Shown here one piece after another: positions 44,907 through 56,817 of a DNA stretch of 64,000 nt. The notes below the pieces were generated by a model. The model saw only the letters and a list, made by a program, of their open reading frames with translations, had not been told where the DNA came from and searched no databases. The DNA is from Plantago ovata (Eukaryota; Streptophyta; Magnoliopsida; Lamiales; Plantaginaceae), in the NCBI GenBank assembly GCA_028274465.1, contig CM051455.1:88556871-88620870 (forward strand), read 5' to 3'. The position numbers were made by a program, and so were the translations under genes. Numbering within the stretch: position 1 is the first letter of the stretch; each line of letters begins with the position of its first letter.

Positions 44907-46976
44907 TGATAATGTATATGTCCTAGAGACAGTCTTTATTATGGGCATGCAGCCCTTTTTAAGGGCATATATGTACTATTACACAAGTCAACGTAATATA
45001 ATATATGTTTGTTGTTTGACTATTGAGTATCGCTTTCATATTTATATTACACCAGACATACAGCATGTCATATCTCTATTCCTGTCTGTATTGATATTAC
45101 ACATGTCCCCTCGGATAGATGACCAATCACACAGATAGTGGGAGCTATGTGAGTTATCATCTATCCCAAATTCTCCCTAGTTGAGGTTCATCTCGGATGT
45201 AGGGGTCTGAATGAACCAGCCGAGACTAGTATGCGTGGAGGTTATACTTGTTAGAGCAAGTGTGAGCCGATCCCACGGCCACGGAACGGATTGTTGGACA
45301 ATCAAGAAACGTTCCCATAACTACGCATAGTTGTTCGAAGGGTGATTACCGAACAATGGAAGTACCCACCGGACACTCCCATCGATGTATACTCTACACC
45401 GAAGTGTCTATGGGAACCGGTAAGTTGTCGAAGTGATGCCATTCGTTCATTGGACTTACAGGACTTTATCATCACATTTGTTGCCCATATCCTTGGTGGA
45501 CCCGTCGATGTCCGCTCTGAATAAGCAGTTGACCCAAGACACGATCCAGGATTATGGCTACATACAAATGGGGATGATAAGTGATTCTGTGAAGGATTCA
45601 TCTCTCATGTGTAGCACAGGAGAGCACTACTCATAGTCGTTCATAGTTGTGATTGATAAAACCGCTGGCCAGCGTATCAATATTATTATGATAGTCATAA
45701 TAGATATTGGATTCACCATGCAACTCACTGAAGACGCCCGTGGATGTATTATTGGGATAAACACTTCATCGATCCTAGATACATTCGAGTCAGTCAGATG
45801 AAGGGACGTTACCATCGCCGCGTTGAGCGCAACAGACTTCACAACGAAGGGGTTTGCTTTGAGAAACCTCTCAAACGTCCTCATATATTAATATTGCAAA
45901 TGGAACCGTCTAGGAATTCCATTTTGCCTAGTCTAGGACTTGCTTAATACAATGAGGCCCTATGGGTCACACTATGTGGTGATTAAGCTTATCCGAATAT
46001 CCTTGAAGATGGAATCGCATTTAATTTAGAATTAATTGTGATTGATGGATTATAATTAATTTGGAATTAATTATAATAATTTGTGGCTCAATTAATGATT
46101 TGGAATTGGCTGATTAATTGTATTTTATGTAAATACAATTAAAGATTATATTTTAGAAATATAATAGAGGTTTGATTTGAAAGGATATGTTAATTTGGAA
46201 TTAATATATTCACATGGGCAAAATCTACTTGGAGTTTGAATTGCCTTAGAACTATAAGTGGGTCCCAAAATCGGAACCCACCTATCACCCTTGGGACGCG
46301 CACGCGCAGCTGGAGTAGGGGAAGGAGTTCGACTCCTTCCTCTATTAGAAGTCCAAGGGATAAGTTAGATTTTTCTGATTGAGTTCTAACTTGATTGGGA
46401 ATGAATCTAGACTTGAATTAGTTTCCTAGTGCGATAAGAATTAGATTCTTATTCTTTTATGAAGTCTAATTGATTATTCAATAGGCTTCTATTGACTACT
46501 ATATATAGTAGACTATTAGAGAGCTTTTATCATGGTTGATTCAACAGACAGATTTTAGATCATTCTTTCTACCAGTTTTCTTAGAGAAAATAAAAGCTCT
46601 CCCCTACCTCATACCAAGCCACGCGCGCGCCACCCCTCACCGGAGGAAAACCGCCGCCCCATCTTCTTGGCCACACAAAGAATATCCTAGCATTCTTTCC
46701 GATCGGCTGTTCATCCGTGGATACCAAGGTTGAGGTTCAAGGAGCTGGAAACTAACTTTTATTTTCTTGCAGATATCTTCGACTTCGACGAAGGAGAAGA
46801 TTCACCGGACTATTACGAAGACTTGGTACCTGTGCTTGCTTTTGGAGTATTGTAAGTCTTCTAATTGACGTGTTTAATATATATGCTATATACATGATCA
46901 ATTAACTTGCATGTTAAGAAATTTTTTGAAATTCCGTTGCGTACCGTAGTGGTAATTCTGACCGTATTTTCTTACA
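44907..46976 (+). repeat. Copia 5' LTR (element 9)
   Basis: 2070 bp, TGATAATGTATATGTCC...GTATTTTCTTACA. Palindromic TATA region CTACTATATATAGTAG near 46496-46511. Confidence 0.92.
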
Positions 46977-48404
46977 GTAGTATCAGAGCGACGTTAATTG
47001 ATTATACATATACGTATATATGTTATGTGATTTTGTAGTTTATGTGGATGCAATTGATTCTATGATTAATTCGATATTCAAAAGTTTTGTTTTTTATATA
47101 AATTTAGAATTTATATTTTTCAAAAAAAAAAATTATATATATATTTCCGGCCGCCTGCGGCCGCAGGCAGCCTATGGGACGGGACTGTCCCGTCCCCGTA
47201 TTTTAATATATATATATATTTTCCGGGTTGGACCCAAAATCGAATTTTGGAAATTTTGAGGATTGAATTTTTTATTTGGAATATAAATATGATTTAATTG
47301 TAATTATTGTTAACTAGAGGGGTTAAATTTAATTAGTATAAACTTAAGGGGCTTATTTGTGATTTATCAATTTATTGTTTATTACAAATAAGTCCTTCTA
47401 CTTTTGAATTTTAGATTTAACACCTCCAAGGTTTCGAAAATTACAATTGAGTCCTTCGGGTTTTTGAAAATTGTTACCTGGTCAATAGAATTTTCGATTT
47501 TTCAATCTAGTCCAAATTTTCAATTTTTCATAGAGATTATAAGTATGGGATTATAATTTTCATAATGAAATTATGAAGTCATTTGGCATCCGCATAGGCT
47601 ACTATTTGTTTGTATGCTCAATATTCTATTGTTTGACAATGCATGTTTAAAATACCACGTATTTTACTTTCCATTCGACCGCTATGCATGCGAGGGTAGG
47701 CGGCGCCCTCTTATTTGTCGAACCGCATATTTTATGTATGGGTAGGCGGCGCCCATTATGTGCTTGACCACGTTTAGAACTAGAATGGATAGGCGGCATG
47801 CATTACGTGTAGACCGCTCATGCATGATGGGTAGGCGGCGCCCTTATCTGTTTGTAGATGACTGATAACAACCCTCAAGCTACAAGCCCCAACCAATATA
47901 AGTGCAGAAACATGTATATGTATGTATTTCTGAGATGCTTTCCATGGGGTGCTTTAATTCTGAACTTTCATTGCGTTTCCCTGTATTGGCGACCTCGTCT
48001 TGCGACTCATAGTGATCGTGAGATTAGAGTAAGCCTATGGTTATAACTTACTGCATATTGTATCTAGCGACCTCGATAGGTACAATATGTAGAGCATCGG
48101 GTTAAATTAGATTTAATACCCAAGAGTTGTGTGACGCAATTGGATAGTCCTACCGGTCATATTATGTTGTGCGTTCAGCCCCCGTTGGAGTATAGCATAG
48201 TATGGATTTGGATCTTGGCCACTACAGTAACTTGTTGGACATTACCCGTATGTTTGTTTTGGGGCAAGCATATGTGAAAATAGTGGGAGCTAAACAGCTA
48301 AAGGACCTTGTTGTTTAGTTATGTTGACTGTGTATTTAGAAATAGTATTTCAATAGTTGATTTATTATTTTCGTTCTATACTATTTCTCCTAAGAAAAAC
48401 CGAA
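46977..48404 (+). other. Primer site and 5' leader (element 9)
   Basis: TAGTATCAGAGC at 46978 follows the LTR and matches initiator tRNA-Met with one difference. The 1.4-kb leader holds a GC-rich hairpin region CCGGCCGCCTGCGGCCG (about 47147-47165) within AT-rich DNA, and four copies of GGGTAGGCGGCGCC-like words at 47694, 47740, 47787 and 47829. No gene is seen. A leader of this length is usual for BARE-1-like elements. Confidence 0.75.
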
Positions 48405-49200
48405 ATGGCGAGTATCTCGCTCCGTGCTGTCTTAGAGAAGCAAATTTTGACCGGACCAAACTTCCTAGATTGGATCAGGAATATACGTTTGGTGCTGAGG
48501 TACGAAAGGATTGAGTACGTCTTGGACGAGGCTAATCCCGTGTGTCCCGAGAATCAGACTGCCGATCAAGTTGCTGCTTGGAATCAAGCCAACAAGGCAA
48601 AGGCTGATAAGCATCAGGAGGATGCTAGATCCGCGCAGTGTATTATGCTGGCGGCAATGAGCAATGAGCTGCAGAGACAACATGAAAGCATGTTGCCGTA
48701 TGAGATGCTGAAGCATATTGAGTCGCTCTTTAAGACGACAGCCAAAAGTGTTGAATTTGATTTGATGAAACAGATACACAGATGCAAGCTCAATGAAGGA
48801 GGGAACATGTCTGAACATGTTCTCAAGATGAGAATAAGATCAATGTGATCTTTGTCCTTCAATTATTGCCGAGTTCGTATTCGCAGTTCATCATTAACCA
48901 CCATGAATGCGAAGGACGTTACACTGCCGGAACTCCATAATCTGCTGAAGACATATGATCAAACTCTTCCTAAGAAGGAGAAATCGATCATGTATGTTGG
49001 GCAACCGTCTAACCCAAACCCGAGAAACAAAGGTGCTAAGGGTAAGGCAAAGTCGGGAGCCAAGGCTAACACTTCGAGTCATAGGCCTAAGCGTCTGAAC
49101 CAGAAAAGGAAGTTCAAGAGGAGCGGAACGGTACACACAGATGAATGTCTTTTCTGTAAGAAGAAAGGGCATTGGAAGAAAGATTGCCCTAAGTTAAGGG
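48405..49200 (+). pseudogene. Copia gag (element 9)
   Basis: ATG at 48405. MASISLRAVLEKQILTGPNF, LDWIRNIRLVLRYERIEYVL, the capsid region and the basic linker are nearly the same as in element 8. Zinc knuckle CLFCKKKGHWKKDC at about 49147-49188. The element is cut by the next LTR 12 bp later. Confidence 0.85.
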
Positions 49201-51296
49201 TGATAGTGTCTATGTCCTAGAGACAGTCCTTATTAAGGGCATGCAGCCCTTATAGAGGGCATATATGTACTATTACACAGGTCAACGTAATATAATATAT
49301 GTTTGTTGTTTGACTATTGAGTATCGCTTTCATATTTATATTACACGAGGCATGCAGCATGTCATATCTCTATTCCTGTCTGTATTGATATTAAACATGT
49401 CCCCTCGGTTAGATGACCGATCACACAGATAGTTGGAGCTATGTGAGTTATCATCTATCCCAAACTCTCCCTAGTCGAGGTTCATCTCGGATGTAGGGGT
49501 CTGAATGAACCAACTGAGACTAGTATGCGTGGAGGTTATACTTGTTGGAGCAAGTGTGAGCTGATCCCACGGCCACGGAACGGATTGTTGGACAATCAAG
49601 AAACGTTCCCATAACTGCGCATAGTTGTTCGAAGGATGATTACCGAACAATGGAAGTACCCACCGGACACTCCCATCGATGTATACTCTACACCGAAGTG
49701 TCTATGGGAACCGGTAAGTTGTCGAAGTGATGCCAGTTGTCCTTTGGACTTACAGGACATTATCATCACATTTGTTGCCCCATATCCTTGGTGGACCCGT
49801 CGATGTCAGCTCTGAATAAGCAGTTGACCCAAGACACGATCCAGGATTATGGCTACTTACAAATGGGGATGATAAGTGTTTCTGTGAAGGATTCATCTCT
49901 CATGTGATGCACAGGAGAGAACTGCTCATAGTCGATCATAGTTGTGATTGGTAAAACCGCTGGCCAGCGTATCAATATTATTATGATAGTCATAATAGAT
50001 ATTGAATTCACCATGCAACTCACTGAAGGCGCCCGTGGATGTATTATTGGGATACACACTTCATCGATCCTAGATGCATTCGAGTCAGTCAGATGAAGGG
50101 ACGTTACCATCGCCGCGTTGAGCGCAACAGACTTCACAACAAAAGGGTTTGCTTTGAGAAACCTCTCAAACGTCCTCATGTATTAATATTGCAAATGGAA
50201 CCGTCTAGGAATTCAATTTTGCCTATTCTAGAAATTGCTTAATACAATGAGGGTCACACTATGTGGTGATTCAGCTTATCCGAATATCCTTGAAGATGGA
50301 ATCGCAATTAATTTGGAATTAATTGTGATTGATGGATTAATATTCATTTGGAATTAATTATAATAATTTGTGGCTCAATTAATGATTTGGAATTATTAAT
50401 TGAATTGGCTGACTAATTGTATTTTATCTAAATACAATTACGGATTATATTTTAGAAATATAATAGAGGTTTGATTTGAAAGGATATGTTAATTTAGAAT
50501 TAATATATTCACATGGGCAAAATCTACTTGGAGTTTGAATTGACTTAGAACTATAAGTGGGTCCCAAAATCGGGACCCACCTATCACCCTTGGGAAACGC
50601 ACGCGCGCGAGATTGAGTAGGGGAAGGAGTTCGACCTCCTTCCTCTATTAGAAGTTCAAGGGATAAGTTAGATTTTCCTGATTGAGTTCTAACTTGATTG
50701 AGAATGAATCTAGACTTGAATTGGTTTCCTAGTGCGATAACAATTAGATTCTTATTCATTTATGAAGTCTAATTGATTATTCATTAGGCTTCTATTGACT
50801 ACTATATAGTAGACTATTAGAGAGCTTTTATCATGGTTGATTTAACAGACAGATTTTATATCATTCTTTCTACCAGTTTTCTTAGAGAAAATAAAAGCTC
50901 TCCCCTACCTCCATACATACCCACGCGCGCGCCACCCCTCACCGGAGGAAAACCGCCGCCCCATCTTTTTGGCCACACAAAGAATATCCTACCATTCTTT
51001 CCGATACGCTATTCATCCGTGGATACCAAGGTTGAGGTTCTAAGAGCTGGAAACTAACTTTTATTGTCTTGCAGATAATCAAAGTATTGCAGATATCTTC
51101 GACTTCGACGAAGGAGAAGATTCACCGGATTATTACGAGGACTTGGTACCTGTGCTTGCTTTTGGAGTATTGTAAGTCCTCTAATTGACGTGTTCAATAT
51201 ATACAGTATATACATGATCAATTAACCTGCATGTTAAGAAAATTTTTGAAATTCCGCTGCGTACCCTAGGGTTAACTCTGACCGTATTTTCTTACA
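49201..51296 (+). repeat. Copia 5' LTR (element 10)
   Basis: 2096 bp, TGATAGTGTCTATGTCC...GTATTTTCTTACA. Palindromic TATA region CTACTATATAGTAG near 50798-50811. Confidence 0.92.
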
Positions 51297-52772
51297 GTGG
51301 TATCAGAGCGAGGTTAATTGATTACGTATATACGTATATATGTTGTATGATTTTGTAGTTTATGTGGATGCAATTGATTCTATGATTAATTCGATTGTCA
51401 AATGTTTGTTTTTTATATAAATTTAGAATATATAATTTTCAAAAAAATAAATAAATATATATATATCGACCGGCCGCCTGTGTGACGCAGGCCGGGCGCC
51501 CGGGTGCCTGCGTGCCGCAGGCGCCCGGCGCCTGCGGCCGTAGGCACGTTAGGGGACGGGTTTTAATGTATATATATATTTTTCCCGGGTTGGACCCAAA
51601 ATTGAATTTTGAAACTTTTGAGGATTGAATTTTATATTTGGAATATAAATATGATTTAATTGTAATTATTTGTAACTAGAGGAGTTAAATTTAATTAGTA
51701 TAAAGTTAAGGGGCTTATTTCTAATTTATCAATTTATTATTTATTGCAAATAAGTCCTTCTACTTTAGAATTTTAAATTTGACATCTCCAAGGTTTCGAA
51801 ACTTACAATTGAGTCCTTCGGGTTTTCTAAAATTGCTACCTGGTCAATAGAATTTTTGATTTTTCAATCTAGTCGAAATTTTTAATTTTTTCATAGAGAT
51901 TATAAGTATGGGATTATAATTTTCATAATGAAATTATGAAGTCATTTGGCATCCACATAGGCTACTACTTGTTTGTTTGCTCGATATGCTATTGTTTGAC
52001 AATGCATGTTTAAATACCATGTATTTTACTTTCCGTTTGACCGCTATGCATGCGAGGGTAGGCGGCGCCCTGTTATTTGTCGGACCGCATATGTTATGTA
52101 TGGGTAGGCGACGCCCATTATGTGCTTGACCGCGTTTAGAACTAGAATGGATAGGCGGCATCCATTACGTGTAGACCGATCATGCATGATGGGTAGGCGG
52201 CGCACTTATTTGTTTGTAGATGACTGATAACAACCCTCAACCTACAAGCCCCAACCAATATAAGTGCAGAAATATATATATATATGTATGTATTTCTGAG
52301 ATGTTTTCCATGGGGTGCTTTAATTCTGAACTTTCATTGCGTTTCCCTGTATTGGCGACCTCGTCTTGCAGACTCGCAGTGACCGTCAGATTAGAGTAAG
52401 CCTATGGTTATAACTTACTGCATATTGTATCTAGCGACCTCGATAGGTACAATATGTAGAGCATCGGGTTAAATTAGATTTAACACCCAAGAGTTGCGTG
52501 ACGTAATTGGATAGTCCTACCGGTCATATTATGCTATGCGACTAGCCCCCGTTGGAGTATAGCATAGTATGGATTTGGATCTTGGCCACTACGGTAACTT
52601 GTTGGACATTACCCGTATGTTTGTTTTGGGGGCAAGCATATGTGAAAATAGTGGGAGCTAAACAGCTAAAGGACATTGTTGTTTAGTTATGTTGACTGTG
52701 TATTTAGAAATAATATTTCAATAGTTGATTTATTATTTTCGTTCTATATTATTTCTCCTTAGGAAATTAGAA
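51297..52772 (+). other. Primer site and 5' leader (element 10)
   Basis: TGGTATCAGAGC at 51298 is a perfect initiator tRNA-Met primer site. The leader has an enlarged GC-rich block (about 51465-51550) with nested palindromes such as CGGGCGCCCGG, and four GGGTAGGCGGCGCC-like words (about 52056-52205). No gene is seen. Confidence 0.8.
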
Positions 52773-53500
52773 ATGGCTATACCGTCCTCCGAGCTTGTTT
52801 CCAACTTGGAGTTGCAAAAGCTAATAGGACCAAACACGTGGATTGGATCCATGAGGTACGAAAGGTGCTATGGTACAACGAGGTTGAGTACGTCTTGGAC
52901 GAACCTATCCCTCCACCTCCCACTGAATTCACTACGGCAACCTATGATTGCTATTATGAAATGTCAGTGGAAAGGGCCTAGTTTGTAAAGAACTTGTTGC
53001 TGAATGCTATGTCTGACAATATGGTTGGACCATGTCGAGACAAGGAACCATATGAGATTGTGAAATATCTCTCCTCATTATTGGATACTCCAAGGATGTG
53101 TGAAGGGTTCGAAGCTATCAAGATCATGCTTATCCAAAGACTTGGGACAGAAGAGCTGTCGCCTGAACAAGTCAAGTCATTGATTGACTTCCTCTTACAA
53201 CTTGTTGGATATGGCTTGGAGCTAGAAGCTAAGGCCTCCATTATCTTGATCGTGCAAAGATTGTTGCAATCTATTCAGAATCCCAATGTCGGGGTAGCAA
53301 CAGAGTTGATTGCTGAGAGACCCATTGCCAACGAGTTCCTAAGGGTTAATCGTAGACCCAAAAGGAAGAAGGGTGGCAAGAATGGGCGCAATCGTAGGAT
53401 GGCTAAGTTTCGACTTAGGATCGAGACTTGTCTCTATTGCAAACTAAAGGCCACTGGAAGAAAGATTGTTCTAAGGTGAAGGCAGATCAAGCTAAGAAGC
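52773..53500 (+). pseudogene. Divergent copia gag (element 10)
   Basis: ATG at 52773. Starts MAIPSSELVSNLELQKLIGP and continues with YEIVKYLSSLLDTPRMCEGF, LTEELSPEQVKSL-like helical sequence, a very basic patch (RRPKRKKGGKNGRNRRM) and a zinc knuckle beginning CLYC (about 53430). Beyond the general copia gag plan it does not align with the gag of elements 8 and 9, although leader and protease on both sides do. It would form the particle core. Decayed. Confidence 0.75.
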
Positions 53501-55250
53501 CGCCGGCTTCTAGCTCAGGTATGTTTGTTATTGAAATGAACATGACTACTTTGGACTCCAATGGTTGGGTATTAGATACAGTCTGTGGCTCACACATTTG
53601 TAATAATGTGCAGGGGCTAATTGATCACAGACTAGTCAAGCAAGGTGAAATCGACTTGCAAGTTGGGAAAGGCAATCCAGTTGAAGCCAAACGCGTTGGA
53701 CGCTGCAAGATAGATTTACCTTCGGGACAATGTTTAAAACTTTATAACGTTTATTTTATTCCATCCATTGTCAGAAATATTATTTCCATTCCATTGTTGG
53801 ACAACTTGGGTTTTTGCTTTTGATTTGCTAATAATACATGTTATTTTTCATTAAATGACAAGTATTATGGAAAAGCTCGATTAGTGAATGGTTTATATAT
53901 TTAACAAAGTAGTCTACCTTTATTTCAAATACATAACAAGCAACCTTCTTCAAGTAGGAAGAATAATCCATCTTATCTATGGCATTGTCGGCTAGGCCAT
54001 ATCAATGAAACACGGATTCAAAGACTAAGGAAGTTGGACTACTTAGAACCATTTGATTTTGAATCATATGGTACATGCGAATCATGTGTTAAGGGTAAGA
54101 TGACGAACAAACCTTTTGTTGGACAAGGTGTTCGTGCCACTCGCTGCTTAGAGCTCATACATACTGATGTATGTGGACCCTTTAAAGTCCATGCGCGTGG
54201 GGGTTATCCTTACTTCGTTACCTTTACTTACGATTTCTCAAGGTATAGATATATTTATCTTATGAAGAATAAATCCGAGACCTTTGGGAAATTCAAGGAG
54301 TTTAGGAATGAGGTCGAGAATGAATTGAACCTAAGGATAGTCACTCTTCGATCAGATCGAGGAGGTGAATACCTTAGTGAAGAATTTATCGACTACTTGA
54401 AGGAGAATGGAATTCAATCGCAATGGACCCCTCCTGGAACACCACAATTAAATGGTGTGTCTGAGAGAAGGAATCGAACCCTGTTAGACATGGTGAGATC
54501 AATGATTGGATTCTCGACTCTTCCAAACTATCTATGGGGATATGCCGTACAAACTGAAATCTACATTCTGAACCGTGTACCATCTAAATCAGTGGAGAAA
54601 ACTTCTTATGAGTTATGGAAAGGAAAGAAGCCCTCACTGGGCTATCTTAGACCTTGGGGCTGTCCTACGATAGTCAAACTGATGCTCATTGATAAGTTAG
54701 ATGCCAAGGGTGTCAAAGTATATTTCATAGGCTATCCTCGTCAGACGAGAGGCTATGAATTCTATCATGCTCAAGATCACAAGGTGATAGTATCTAGAAA
54801 CGTCAAGTTTTTAGAAGCAGAATGCCTCAAAGAAGAGAGGTTAGATGAAATGATAGAACTTGAAGAAATTCAAGACTTTGACACGCACGAACATGAGTTC
54901 TATAAATCTTCTGATTTGGACTCATGTTCAGTGGGAGCTTTCGAAGCATACAAGGGTAATGATATGACACTTGCTAGGCATGTCATAGTCAGTGGGAGTC
55001 CTGTGATTAGATCAACAGTTGAAACCACACCAATAAAACCCGTTGTCAATCAACTTGTGCAACAAGTTGCACAAGAGCAGCCTCCCTCTAGGGAACAGGG
55101 TCGCGGGGCGCGACCAGCTGCATCAGTGCCCACTGATAATGTTCGTGTTACACGAAGCCAGAAAAGAAAAGAACCAGAACCAGTCGAGCTCCGTAGGTCA
55201 AAGAGGATCCTAAAAGGACCTCAGAAGCAAAGCCTTATGATAGAAGACAT
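53500..55250 (+). pseudogene. Copia protease and integrase (element 10)
   Basis: Protease GWVLDTVCGSHICNNVQG near 53565. GAG-pre-integrase LWHCRLGHINETRIQRLRKL and CESCVKGKMTNKPF at about 53975-54110. Integrase D-D-E core: HTDVCGPFKVHARGGYPYF (54158), LRSDRGGEYLSEEF (54345), [19 protein letters not shown] (54450). The C-terminal KVYFIGYPRQTRGYEFY is followed by a Glu/Asp-rich linker to RT. Mostly open but decayed. Confidence 0.87.
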
Positions 55251-56817
55251 CAGTGAACTTGATGTCGGCTTATTAGATCGGGAAGATCCCGAGACCTACA
55301 AAGAGGCAATAATTGATATTGACTCAGACAAATGGCAAGAGGCCATGGAATTGGAAATGGACTCCATGTACCTGAACCAAGTTTGGAACTTTGTAGACTT
55401 GCCCCAAGGGGTTAGACCTATTGGGTGCAAATGGGTCTTTAAGCGAAAGACAGATGCGATGGCAAGGTACAAACGCAAAAGGCTAGACTTGTGGCGAAAG
55501 GCTACACGCAAAGGTATGGCATCGATTACAATGAAACCTTTTCACCGGTAGCAAAATTGAAGTCCATTCGGATTATACTTGCGATAGCTGCCTACTATGA
55601 TTATGAGATCTGGCAGATGGATGTAAAGACTGCCTTCCTAAATGGCAACCTTGAGGAAGAGGTCTATATGGTACATCCGGAAGGTTTTATTAGTAAAACA
55701 AGGCCAACTGCTGTATGCAAATTACAAAGATCCATCTATGGGCTAAAGAAAGCGTCTAGGAGCTGGAATATCCGCTTTGATGAAGCTGTCAAATCGTTTG
55801 ACTTTGTCAGAAGCAGGGAAGATCCCTGTGTCTACATTTGGCACAGCGACAAGGGAGTCATTTTCATGATCATCTATGTTGATGACATTTTGATCATGGG
55901 AAACAATGTCTCTATGCTAGAAGAGACTAAAGTTTGGTTATCAAGTACCTTCTCAATGAAGGACTTGGGTGAAGCGAACTACATCCTAGGGATCAAGATC
56001 TATAGAGATAGATCCAAGAGGATGTTAGGATTGACACAGTCCACCTACATCGACAAAATACTGAAGCGTTATAAGATGGACGACTCAAAGAGAGGCTTTC
56101 TCCCAGCTAGGCATGGGATTGTCTTATCAGTTAAGGATAGTCCTAAAACTGATGAAGAAAGAAAGGCAATGAGTCATGTGCCCTATGCTTCGGCAGTAGG
56201 GTCTATAATGTATGCAATGAATTGCACAAGGCCCGATGTGGCATATGCGCTTAGTGTCACTTCTCGACACCAACAGAATCCAGGAGTACCTCACTGGACT
56301 GCTGTAAAGAACATTCTTAAGTACCTTTGACGGACTAAGGAGATATTCATGGTGTTTGGTGGAGAACCAGAATTAAAGATGTTTGGTTATGTCGACGCTG
56401 GATTTGAATCAGATCCTGATGACTTTAAGTCACAGACAGGATACGTATTCAAATTGAACGGAGGAGCTATCTGTTGGAAGAGTTCTAAGCAAGCCACGAT
56501 TGCTAACTCAGCCACAGAAGCCGAGTACATTGCTGCATCAGAAGCATCGAAAGAAGTTGTCTGGATTTCAGAGTTCTTGAAGGAATTGAGGGTTGTTCCT
56601 GCTCCTAGTCCAATAACGATTTATTGTGACAATACGGGCGCCGTCGCTCAAGCCAAGGAGCCTAGATCTACAAACAAGAACAAACATGTACTTAGAAAGT
56701 ATCACGTTATACGTGAGATTATTGATAGAGGAGAAGTTAGTATAGAACGTGTCTCTACCACAAACAACGTGGCAGATCCTTTCACCAAGGTCTTATCAGT
56801 CGATGTCCACTTAAGAC
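55250..56817 (+). pseudogene. Copia RT-RNase H (element 10)
   Basis: RT: IGCKWVFKRK (55420), [38 protein letters not shown] and the catalytic IIYVDDILIMGNN (about 55870-55910). RNase H: GYVDAGFESDPDDFKSQTGY, ATEAEYIAASEASKEVVWIS, YCDNTGAVAQAKEPRS, NVADPFTKVLS. It stops at 56817 at the inserted LTR; AAGAC (56813-56817) is the candidate target duplication. Confidence 0.88.

Larger units (their letters stand above)
44907..49200 (+). mobile_element. Angela/TAR-like Ty1/copia element, 5' part (element 9)
   Basis: A complete 5' LTR, primer site, long leader and gag in plus orientation, then cut at 49200 by the next LTR (flank AAGGG, 49196-49200). It lies head to head with element 8, in whose leader it is inserted. 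Protease, integrase and RT are not present and should lie beyond the later insertions. Gag is nearly open. Confidence 0.85.
49201..56817 (+). mobile_element. Angela/TAR-like Ty1/copia element with a divergent gag (element 10)
   Basis: 5' LTR, primer site, leader, gag, protease, integrase and RT-RNase H in plus orientation. It is cut close to the end of RNase H at 56817 by a minus-strand LTR of the same family. LTR, leader and pol are near copies of elements 8 and 9, but gag is of a different type. About four breaks in the coding region. Confidence 0.88.

Noticed and set aside
45627-45884. MRTFERFLKANPFVVKS frames antisense in the copia LTRs
   Set aside because: Opposite strand of the U3 small frame; both cannot be judged real from near-identical copies.
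44907-51296. One short element with LTRs at 44907-46976 and 49201-51296
   Set aside because: The second LTR is followed by a perfect primer site, leader, gag and pol, so it is the 5' LTR of its own element; gag of the first is cut at the junction without any polypurine tract.
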